Shown: positions 57,358 to 64,000 of the stretch, one piece after another
Layout of the letters: each line of letters opens with the position of its first letter
Numbering within the stretch: position 1 is the stretch's first letter
Source of the DNA: JBDTSW01 sp963758845
GTDB lineage: Bacteria; Actinomycetota; Thermoleophilia; Solirubrobacterales; 70-9
Direction: 5' to 3'
DNA: 64,000 nucleotides
Assembly (NCBI GenBank): GCA_963758845.1
Contig: CAVWWX010000002.1
Location: forward strand, 62,001-126,000
Notes under the pieces: generated by a model
The model's database searches: none
The model's input: the letters and a program-made list of their open reading frames with translations, nothing else
What the model was told of the DNA's origin: nothing
Position numbers and translations under genes: made by a program

Positions 57358-58781
57358 GCGGGCACCTCGGCGCGTGCCGGAGGAAGGCGAACGGTGAACT
57401 CGGTGCGCCCGCGGTGGGATGAAAGCTCGAGGTCCCCGCCCATCCGCACCGCGAGCTCGCGGGCGATCGCCAGGCCCAGGCCCGAGCCGCCCAGCTCGTC
57501 GCCGGTGTAGAAGCGCTCGAAGACTCGGTCGCGGTCGTGCGGGTCGATTCCGGGTCCGTTGTCTCGGACGCTCACCTGAACGGTGCCGCCGCCCTGCTCT
57601 GCCGTGATGGTGATCGCGGTTCCCTTCGGGGTGTGGGTCAACGCGTTGTCAATGAGGATACGAAGGATCTGCGCCAACCGATCGGCGTCGGCGGCGGCGA
57701 CGGCGTCTCCCACGCGCTCGATCGCCAGCTCCGAGCCGTGTCCCTCGACCACCGGGCGGAACTCGGCCGCCACGCGCTCGGCCAGCCGTCCCGTGTTGAC
57801 GCGGTCGGCTCGAAGCTGAAGCGCGTCGGAGTCCAGCTTCGAGAGGTCGAGGAGGTCGGCGGTCAGCTTCTCGAGCCTCGTGATCTGCTCGCGCATCGTT
57901 CGCACGAACTCGGCGCGGGCCTCCGGATCCGGGTCCTCGTCCTCGAGCAGCTCGACGAACCCGCCGAGCGAGAAGATGGGGGTGCGCAGCTCGTGCGAGG
58001 CGTTCGCGATGAACTCCTTGCGGGCACTGTCCAGGCGCGACAGGCGCTTTTGCATCTCGTTGAACGAGCGCGCGAGCTGGCCCACCTCGTCGGTCGAGTC
58101 CACCGGGATCTGGGTGCGGAAGTCGCCCTCGGCGACCAACTCGGCCGCCTCGTCCAGGCGCCGCAGCCGCCGGGCGTGGGCGCCAGCCGCGAACCAGCCC
58201 GCCGCCAGCGCCGCGAGGATCGCGATCCCGCCGGCGATCAGGATCTGGCGCTTGATCAGCGCCACATTCGAGTCGACGTCCGACAGGTCGATCGTGAGCA
58301 CCGTGACCCAACTCGGCTCGCCGTCGGCGATCCCGGGGATCGCGGTCTGACCCAGCCTCTCGGAGTCGACGCGCTCGACCGCGTTGGTGGTCTGGCCGGT
58401 GGCGGCGGCGGTCGCGGCCCCCGGGTAGGTGGGCTGGGTGGCGGTCCGCTCGAACGCCGAGTCGCCGACGACGAAGTCGGGCACCGGCCCCGACGCGCCG
58501 TCGCGCACGCCCAGCACGGTCACGCGCGCGTCGGACTGCTGCGCGACCGAGCGGATCACCCGTTCTAGCTCGGACTGCGAGGCCGACGATCGCATCGCGG
58601 CCGAGATCCGCTGGACGCCCTCGCTCGACTCCAGCCGCTCGAGCTGCTCGGCCGTGAGGCGCGAGTCCAGCTGGGGCACCACGTACAGGTAGACGAAGAC
58701 GATGGCCGCGGTCGTGATCGCGAAGAACAGCGCGAGCAGCCTGTAGCGAACGCTCATTCCGGGAGGGTTGACGTGGGCCAC
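57354..58781 (-). CDS. HAMP-domain sensor histidine kinase
   Basis: 475 residues. Two membrane helices (about 12-33 and 180-202) flank a 145-residue extracytoplasmic sensor, followed by HAMP (205-255), HisKA with His263 in ASHELRTP, and HATPase_c (N box LIDNALTHTPKG, DNGPGIDP, GSGLGLAI). It pairs with the OmpR-type regulator upstream. GTG 58781 or ATG 58757 could be the start. Operon order regulator-kinase-HtrA-phosphatase suggests an envelope-stress circuit. Confidence 0.9.
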   Translation of the reverse strand: MAHVNPPGMSVRYRLLALFFAITTAAIVFVYLYVVPQLDSRLTAEQLERLESSEGVQRISAAMRSSASQSELERVIRSVAQQSDARVTVLGVRDGASGPVPDFVVGDSAFERTATQPTYPGAATAAATGQTTNAVERVDSERLGQTAIPGIADGEPSWVTVLTIDLSDVDSNVALIKRQILIAGGIAILAALAAGWFAAGAHARRLRRLDEAAELVAEGDFRTQIPVDSTDEVGQLARSFNEMQKRLSRLDSARKEFIANASHELRTPIFSLGGFVELLEDEDPDPEARAEFVRTMREQITRLEKLTADLLDLSKLDSDALQLRADRVNTGRLAERVAAEFRPVVEGHGSELAIERVGDAVAAADADRLAQILRILIDNALTHTPKGTAITITAEQGGGTVQVSVRDNGPGIDPHDRDRVFERFYTGDELGGSGLGLAIARELAVRMGGDLELSSHRGRTEFTVRLPPARAEVPA

Positions 58782-58802
58782 CGGCGCACGTGGGGGCTCA
58801 CG

Positions 58803-59522
58803 TCACCCCTCCGGGTCGCGGAAGCGGTACCCCACGCCCCTCACGGTGAACAGGTACTCCGGCGTCCGCGCGTCGGTCTCGAGCTTCTCGCGCAGGTGGC
58901 GGATGTGGACGTCGATCGTCCTCGGGTCGCGGTAGGCCGAGTCACCCCAGACGTGCTCCAGCAGGTTCTCGCGCGTCATCACCCGGCCGGGGGCCAGCGC
59001 CAGCGCGGCGAGGATCTCGAACTCCACGTAGGTAAGCCGGACCTTCTCGTCCCGGACCTCCACCACCCGGCGCTCGAAGTCGATCTTCAGGTCGCCCGCC
59101 GCGATCGGCTCGTCCGGCGCCAGGCGCCCCCCACCCATCTCGGAGCGGCGCAGGGCGGCCCGCACACGGCTGCGGAACTCGCGGACCGAGAACGGCTTGG
59201 TGATGTAGTCGTCGGCGCCCATCTCGAGGCCGAGGACCTTGTCGATCTCGTCGTCCTTGGCGGTGAGCATGATGATCGGCACCTGGCTGCGCGCCCGCAG
59301 GCGCCTGCAGACCTCGATCCCGTCGAGGCGCGGCATCATGATGTCCAGTACCACCAGGTCGAAGCGCTGCTCGGAGAAGCGGTCCAGCGCCTCGCGGCCG
59401 TCGCCCGCGGACACCACCTCATAGCCGTCCTTGCGCAGGGGATAGGTCAGCAGCGTCTGGACGGCCTGCTCGTCGTCGACCAGCAGGATCCTGCCCGTTG
59501 CCTCCTCTTCCGATGTGCTCAT
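58803..59522 (-). CDS. OmpR/PhoB-family response regulator
   Basis: 239 residues. Receiver domain with acidic pair in LLVDDEQ, phosphoacceptor Asp60 (LVVLDIMMPRLDGIE), and Lys in DDYITKPFS; winged-helix domain at about 140-237 (LTYVEFEILAALALAPGRVMTRENLLEHVWG, VDVHIRHLREKL). ATG 59522 is supported by TACGCT 6 nt upstream; the frame to 60257 is antisense to the next gene. Heads the operon with kinase, HtrA and phosphatase. Confidence 0.93.
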   Translation of the reverse strand: MSTSEEEATGRILLVDDEQAVQTLLTYPLRKDGYEVVSAGDGREALDRFSEQRFDLVVLDIMMPRLDGIEVCRRLRARSQVPIIMLTAKDDEIDKVLGLEMGADDYITKPFSVREFRSRVRAALRRSEMGGGRLAPDEPIAAGDLKIDFERRVVEVRDEKVRLTYVEFEILAALALAPGRVMTRENLLEHVWGDSAYRDPRTIDVHIRHLREKLETDARTPEYLFTVRGVGYRFRDPEG

Positions 59523-59528
59523 CGGCAC

Positions 59529-59534
59529 AGCGTA
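59529..59534 (-). promoter_or_regulatory. -10 element TACGCT, leaderless start at 59522
   Basis: TACGCT on the minus strand ends 6 nt before ATG 59522. It drives the four-gene envelope-stress operon. Confidence 0.6.
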
Positions 59535-59636
59535 GTGCCGGGCGTAAAGGCTGCCGAAAGAAAACCCCCGCAAGCGAGCGGGTTCGGGCGCCGGATCCCC
59601 GCAAGCCTCTAGCCTCGGCCGCCGCCAACGCAGACG

Positions 59637-61406
59637 ATGATCGACTTTCGCCTCTACAGGATCTCGCTCCTCCCGGCCATCGCCGCGTTCGTCTTGATGA
59701 TGTTCTCGCTGGAGGGCATCCCCGAGCCGCAGAGCCCGCAGATCGCGCCCGCCACGTTCGACGGCGAGACCGCCCAGGACAACGTCCGGCAGATCCTCCA
59801 GGCCGGCCCCGAGCGCCAGCCCGGCAGCGACGGCGACCAGGCCGTTGCCGACCTGGTGCTCGAGCGCTTCGAGGAGATCGAGGCTGGGACCGCGGCCACC
59901 CAGACGTTTGAGGCCGACGTCGACGGCGATACGCAGGAGCTGACCAACGTGGTGGTGACCCTGCCGGGCGAATCCGACGAGACGATTCTCGTCACCGCCG
60001 CCCGCGACTCGGCCTCGGGGCCGGGGGCGGCGTCCAGCGCGGCGGCGACCGCGGCGCTGATCGAGCTGGCCGAGACGCTGGGCGGGACCGAGCACGCGAA
60101 GACGCTGGTGATGGTGTCGACGGACGCCGGGACCGAGGGGGCCGAGGGCGCGCGCCAGTTCGTGGAGGGCTACCGTGAACGCGACCGGATCCAGTCGGCC
60201 ATCGTCCTCGCCCAGCCGGGTTTCGCGAACCCGCGCCCGCCCCACGTCCTTCGTCACTCCGTCGACGACGGCTCGACCTCGATGGGCCTCGTCCGAACCG
60301 CCGAGGAGACCCTGTCGGAGGGGTCGGACCGCGACCCTGGCGAGCGCGGCTTCCTGGCCGACCTGTCGCGGCTGGCTATCCCCACCGCGGCGGGCGAGCA
60401 GTCCGTCCTGATCGCCGAGGGCCTCGACGCGATCGCCATCTCCTCAGCCGGCGAACCGCCCCTCGCGCCCGCGGACGACACCGAGGAGGACCTCGACTAC
60501 GAGGTGCTGGCGGAGTTCGGGGCGGCGGCCCTCGGCACGATCCTGGTACTCGACCCGCTGGCGGCACCCCCGGCGCACGGGCCCGACACCTACGTCGAGT
60601 TCTCCGGCAGCCTCATCCCCGGGTGGGCCCTTTCCGTCCTCGCCCTCTCGCTCATCCTCCCGGCCGGCGTCGCGGCCCTCGACGGGGTCGCCCGCGCGGC
60701 CCGCCGCCGGGCCGGCGAGGTCCGCGCGCTGGGGTGGGCCTTCGCCCTGGCCCTGCCCCTGGCCGGCGCGCTCGCGCTGGTCCTTCTGCTGGGGGTCGCG
60801 GGGGTGGTGGCGGACCCCGCGTACCCGTTCGATCCGGGCGAGTTCACCGTGGGCCTCAGCGAGGCCCTCCTGCTGGGGGTCCTGCTGGTCCTGGTCGCGG
60901 GCGGCTACATCCTCTCCGGGCTCGCGCGGTCGCCGCGGCATCCCCGAAGAGAGGCCCTGGCGCCGGCGCTCGGCGCGGCGGCGGTCACCGGATCGCTGGG
61001 CCTGTGGCTCCTCAACCCCTACCTCGCCCTGCTGCTCGCCCCCGCCACCCACGTCTGGCTTCTGGGCGACCGGCCGCGCTCACGGGCGCTGGTCGCCCTG
61101 GCGGCCGTGGCGAGCGTCATCCCGGTGGCGCTGGCGGTCCGCTCGTCGGCCGGGGCCGTGGGCGCCGGGCCGTGGGACCTGGTGCTGATGGTGGTCGACG
61201 GCCAGCTCTCGGCGCCGGTGCTGCTGGCCGGCTGCCTGTTAGCGGGTTCACTCGTCGGGTTGCTCGTAATTCTTCGCGATTCACGCGAGATCCGGACAAA
61301 TAATCGAGAACCCCTGGGGTCCCGCCCCCAGCCCGGCTGGGGTCCGCCCGGGGAACGCCAAGCGACAGCCTCTATCGACCCGGTTCCGCCGCCAGCCGAT
61401 GTATGA
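59637..61406 (+). CDS. M28-like membrane protein lacking metal ligands
   Basis: 589 residues. An N-terminal helix leads to an M28 aminopeptidase-like domain (about 45-300), then about eight membrane helices. In active M28 enzymes the first zinc block reads AHxDS then DNASG; here it is AARDS and SSAAA, so the first His and the bridging Asp are missing, and the EE general-base segment is degenerate (GTEGAEGAR). It is probably a catalytically dead, membrane-bound relative with a binding role. ATG 59637; divergent from the regulator operon. Confidence 0.7.
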   Translation: MIDFRLYRISLLPAIAAFVLMMFSLEGIPEPQSPQIAPATFDGETAQDNVRQILQAGPERQPGSDGDQAVADLVLERFEEIEAGTAATQTFEADVDGDTQELTNVVVTLPGESDETILVTAARDSASGPGAASSAAATAALIELAETLGGTEHAKTLVMVSTDAGTEGAEGARQFVEGYRERDRIQSAIVLAQPGFANPRPPHVLRHSVDDGSTSMGLVRTAEETLSEGSDRDPGERGFLADLSRLAIPTAAGEQSVLIAEGLDAIAISSAGEPPLAPADDTEEDLDYEVLAEFGAAALGTILVLDPLAAPPAHGPDTYVEFSGSLIPGWALSVLALSLILPAGVAALDGVARAARRRAGEVRALGWAFALALPLAGALALVLLLGVAGVVADPAYPFDPGEFTVGLSEALLLGVLLVLVAGGYILSGLARSPRHPRREALAPALGAAAVTGSLGLWLLNPYLALLLAPATHVWLLGDRPRSRALVALAAVASVIPVALAVRSSAGAVGAGPWDLVLMVVDGQLSAPVLLAGCLLAGSLVGLLVILRDSREIRTNNREPLGSRPQPGWGPPGERQATASIDPVPPPADV

Positions 61407-61454
61407 ATGCAACCAGCGGCGGGTAAACACTTTCCGCAGGGAAGCGAAAGCAAA

Positions 61455-61712
61455 GTGAACGCCGAACTACAGCCCCACAGAACGAAGTCCTCCTTGGCCG
61501 ACCTCAGACGACAGATCGCGAACGGCGATTACGCACCGGATCCCGCTCTCGTCGCCGGAGCGATCGTCTGGAAGACCGATGTCGTCAGGCGCGTTCGCCG
61601 CGACCTGACAAGCGAGGACGTAGGTGGTCGAACCCCTCGACCGCGAGCTCGGCGCCGTTTCTCCCGCGGAGGGCAACCCCCGCACCGGACACGGCACGAC
61701 CAACGCGGCTGA
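61455..61712 (+). CDS. FlgM-like small protein
   Basis: 85 residues. SSLADLRRQIANGDYAPDPALVAGAIV resembles the C-terminal helices of the anti-sigma factor FlgM (I..G.Y..D...VA..I). No other flagellar gene is nearby. GTG 61455 follows AGGGAAG by about 11 nt; an ATG at 61407, directly after the previous stop, is an alternative. The last 35 or so codons are antisense to the end of thiL and do not look conserved. Confidence 0.5.
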   Translation: MNAELQPHRTKSSLADLRRQIANGDYAPDPALVAGAIVWKTDVVRRVRRDLTSEDVGGRTPRPRARRRFSRGGQPPHRTRHDQRG

Positions 61713-62619
61713 GCTCGACCCCAGCTCCAGCCACGGCCTTTACGGCCCGGCGCAGCGTTTCCTCCGGAAGCGCCACCAGTAGCTCGTAGTCCTCGCCGCC
61801 GGCCACGGCCAGCTCGAGCGGATCCATCCCGGCTGCCGCGGCCGTCTCGCGCACCCCGCCGGCCAGCGGGAGCTCCTCCGGCTCCAGCTCCAAGCCGACC
61901 CCGCTCGCGGCCGCGAGATGGCGCGCGTCGGCGAGGAGCCCGTCGCTGAGGTCGATCATGGCGCTGGCCCCCGCGGCCGCCAGCGCCAGCCCGGCGGCGA
62001 TCCGCGGCTGCGGGCGCAACTGCCGCGAGACCAGCGCCTCGGCGACCTCGGCGGTCACCGACTCGCGCAGCTCGGGGCCCTCGAGCAACAGCAGGCCAGC
62101 CGCGGCGCCGCCCAGCTCGCCGGTCACGAGGAGCACATCGTCCTGGCGAGCCCCCGCTCGCGAGACGAGCGCGTCGGCCGCCGGCGCGTGGCCCACGACC
62201 GTCACCGCCAGCACCAGCGCCCCCGACCGGGAGATGTCGCCGCCCAGGACCGCGACGCCGTGCTCGCGCGCAACCGCGGCGATGCCGTCGGCCAACTCGA
62301 GGCAATCGTCGGTGCCCACGTCGCCGGGCAGTCCCAGCTGGACGTACGCCTCGCCGGGGCGGGCGCCCATTGCCGCCAGGTCCGACAGCGCCCCCGCCAG
62401 CGCCTTGTGGCCGATGTCGAGGAACGACGCCGTCGAGCGCCGGAAGTGCACGTCCTCGATGGCCAGGTCCACCGACGTCGCCGTAGCCCCCGGGGGCACC
62501 GTGACCGCGGCGTCGTCGCCGCTGCCGATGGCCACGGGGGCCGGGCGCGACGTGTCAACCTCGAGGCGCTCGCGCAGCCTCGCGATCAGCTCGAACTCGC
62601 TAGTCGTCCTCGTCGACAG
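61585..62619 (-). CDS. thiL: Thiamine-monophosphate kinase, probable CTG start
   Basis: About 344 residues. It phosphorylates thiamine monophosphate to the active diphosphate. Family blocks: SEFELIARL at the N-terminus, GSGDDAAV, SVDLAIEDVHF, GGDISRS, MIDLSDGLLADARHL, and the C-terminal GFDHL. There is no ATG, GTG or TTG at the expected start; CTG 62619 lies 6 codons before SEFELI, with a GGGGGAG run 3 nt upstream. With that start it overlaps the PBP stop (62600) by 20 nt. Confidence 0.88.
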   Translation of the reverse strand: MSTRTTSEFELIARLRERLEVDTSRPAPVAIGSGDDAAVTVPPGATATSVDLAIEDVHFRRSTASFLDIGHKALAGALSDLAAMGARPGEAYVQLGLPGDVGTDDCLELADGIAAVAREHGVAVLGGDISRSGALVLAVTVVGHAPAADALVSRAGARQDDVLLVTGELGGAAAGLLLLEGPELRESVTAEVAEALVSRQLRPQPRIAAGLALAAAGASAMIDLSDGLLADARHLAAASGVGLELEPEELPLAGGVRETAAAAGMDPLELAVAGGEDYELLVALPEETLRRAVKAVAGAGVELSRVGRAVSGAGVALRGRNGAELAVEGFDHLRPRLSGRGERA

Positions 62620-64000
62620 GGTCTCCCCCGTCTTGTACGCCGGGCGCGTAGGCGCCGGTGTCGGCGTCGCCGGTCCCGGTCGTCGGCGTCGTGGGGGTGG
62701 TTGGCGTGCCCGATGGGGTGGTGTAGTCCGAGCTCGACGACGAGACGGCGTGCTCGCCGTTGAAGCTCGAGAGGTCGGGCAGCTCGTCTGGGACGTCGAA
62801 GGACGTGCAGTCGGGGTCGGCGACGGCCATGAACTCGTTCCAGATCGGCGCCGAGTAGGTGCCACCGAAGGCCGAGGAGCCGAGCGACGTACGGTCGTCG
62901 GGATAGCCGATCCAGACCGCCGTCGAGAGGTTGGGCGTGTAGCCCACGAACCAGGCGTCGGTGTTCTCGTCGGTCGTGCCGGTCTTGCCGGCGATGTCGG
63001 AGCAGCCGTAGTTGGCCGCGGTGCCGGTGCCGCTGTCGACCACCGTCTCGAGCACGCGCGTGACCTCGTAGGCCTCGCCCTCGGTCAGCGCCCGGTTGGT
63101 ATCGGCCGGGTCGGGCTCGTCGACGTCGCCGTTGGGGAAGTCGACCCTGGCGATCGCGGTCGCCGGATTGTGGACGCCGCCGTTCCCGAAGCTGGCGTAG
63201 GCGTTCGACATCTCAAGCGGCGAGACGCCGACCTCGAGCCCGCCGATCGTCTCGGCGGGGTAGCCCTCGAGCGGCGAGGTGATGCCCAGGTCCTTGGCCA
63301 TGTCGGCGACGTTCTCGGGCCCGAGGTCGAGGGCGAGCTGGGCGTAGACGGCATTGGTGGAGTTGGTCGTTGCCGAGGTCAGGCTCAGGGTTCCTGCCCC
63401 GGCCTCGCTGGAGTTGCTGACGACCCATGGCTCGGCGTAGGCGCCCATGCTGAGGGTGACGGGGCTCGCGCCCGAGTAGTAGGTGCTGTCGGGGTCGACC
63501 CCCTCGTGGATCGCCTCGGCCAGCGCAAACGGCTTGAACGACGAGCCGGGCTGGCGGTGGCCCTGGGCGGCGAGGTTGAAGTTCCGCTCGGCGAACTGGC
63601 CCGAGGAGGCCATCGCGACGATGTTTCCGGTGTCGACCTCGGTGGAGACGAGCGCCCCGGTGGGCCCGCCAAGCGGGGCGACGCCGTTGGCCACCGCCTG
63701 CTCGGCTACCGCCTGCAGGCTCGGGTTGATCGTCGTATAGACCTGGAGGCCCCCGTTTCGTACGACCTCGACGCCGTAGCGCTCGATCAGCTCGGCCTCG
63801 ACGTAGTTGAAGAAGTAGGGCTCCCGGATCGCCTCGTAGCGGTAGCCGCGCTCCAGGCCCAGGTCCTGGTTGAGGGCGTTCTTCTCCTCCTCCAGCGAGA
63901 TGTAGCCCTGCTCGTACATCTCACGAAGCACCGTGTCGCGCCGCTCACGGGCGGCATCGGCGCTGTCGAACGGGTTGTACTGCGAGGGCGCCTGCGGCAG
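62600..64000 (-). CDS. Class A penicillin-binding protein, C-terminal part (5' end outside window)
   Basis: The gene enters from the right edge, in frame to the last base. The first visible residues (LPQAPSQYNPFDSADAARERR) are the end of the glycosyltransferase domain. The transpeptidase domain has the nucleophile motif SSFK (in PGSSFKPF), the STN triad (TNSTNAVY) and KTG (AGKTGTTD), so it should cross-link peptidoglycan. A Ser/Thr/Pro-rich tail ends in Asp-rich GDPVDEDD. Coupled to thiL by overlap. Confidence 0.93.
   Translation of the reverse strand: MPQAPSQYNPFDSADAARERRDTVLREMYEQGYISLEEEKNALNQDLGLERGYRYEAIREPYFFNYVEAELIERYGVEVVRNGGLQVYTTINPSLQAVAEQAVANGVAPLGGPTGALVSTEVDTGNIVAMASSGQFAERNFNLAAQGHRQPGSSFKPFALAEAIHEGVDPDSTYYSGASPVTLSMGAYAEPWVVSNSSEAGAGTLSLTSATTNSTNAVYAQLALDLGPENVADMAKDLGITSPLEGYPAETIGGLEVGVSPLEMSNAYASFGNGGVHNPATAIARVDFPNGDVDEPDPADTNRALTEGEAYEVTRVLETVVDSGTGTAANYGCSDIAGKTGTTDENTDAWFVGYTPNLSTAVWIGYPDDRTSLGSSAFGGTYSAPIWNEFMAVADPDCTSFDVPDELPDLSSFNGEHAVSSSSSDYTTPSGTPTTPTTPTTGTGDADTGAYAPGVQDGGDPVDEDD

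Overview
The window is GC-rich, densely packed bacterial chromosome, most likely from an actinobacterium of the Thermoleophilia (Solirubrobacterales-like). I infer this from composition, heavy GTG start use, the conserved rpsF-ssb-rpsR-rplI-dnaB block, a full 14-subunit complex I, and a secreted family (50901-52457) that I associate with Solirubrobacterales. No tRNA, rRNA, CRISPR array, transposase or phage gene was seen.

Layout. 1-2364: small membrane proteins, an alpha/beta hydrolase and a conserved hypothetical. 2405-4809: a GAF histidine kinase and NarL-type regulator facing each other with overlapping 3' ends. 4877-11061: thioesterase-like protein, MFS exporter, MsrB, methyltransferase, SerS, lipoprotein cytochrome c, flavin reductase and a membrane protein. 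11156-31049: NADH dehydrogenase genes nuoA-I and nuoJ-N, separated by about 5 kb holding an esterase, a TatA-like protein behind a 10-codon ORF, SnoaL-like genes (one reduced to a stub), a three-gene membrane operon with lower GC, and a cupin. nuoN carries a one-base frameshift. 31104-41104: nitrilase, a VOC gene with an internal amber codon, a double-length ThyX-like protein, a cupredoxin, a saccharopine dehydrogenase-like oxidoreductase, an SDR, a TadE-like protein and LtrA. 41299-45339: DUF2804, a biotin-dependent carboxylase alpha subunit and PurA. 45371-50324: DnaC-like ATPase, DnaB, L9, S18, SSB, S6. 50383-55192: secreted proteins and two trehalose enzymes (OtsA, TreT). 55242-59522: an operon of OmpR-type regulator, HAMP kinase, lipoprotein HtrA and inositol-monophosphatase-like enzyme. 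59637-64000: a dead M28-type membrane protein, a FlgM-like protein, ThiL and the C-terminal part of a class A penicillin-binding protein.

The strongest window-wide signal is at gene starts. In 24 cases an extended or near TANNNT -10 hexamer ends 6-9 nt before the start codon (20 are strict TANNNT). That is the geometry of leaderless mRNAs, and it fixes many start codons. Four divergent pairs have starts only 29-43 nt apart with back-to-back or overlapping -10 elements.

Three genes look damaged or unusual in ways that could be biology or read errors: nuoN (frameshift), the VOC gene (in-frame TAG) and serS (no canonical start codon). thiL appears to need a CTG start. Function calls rest on motifs read by eye; no database search was run.
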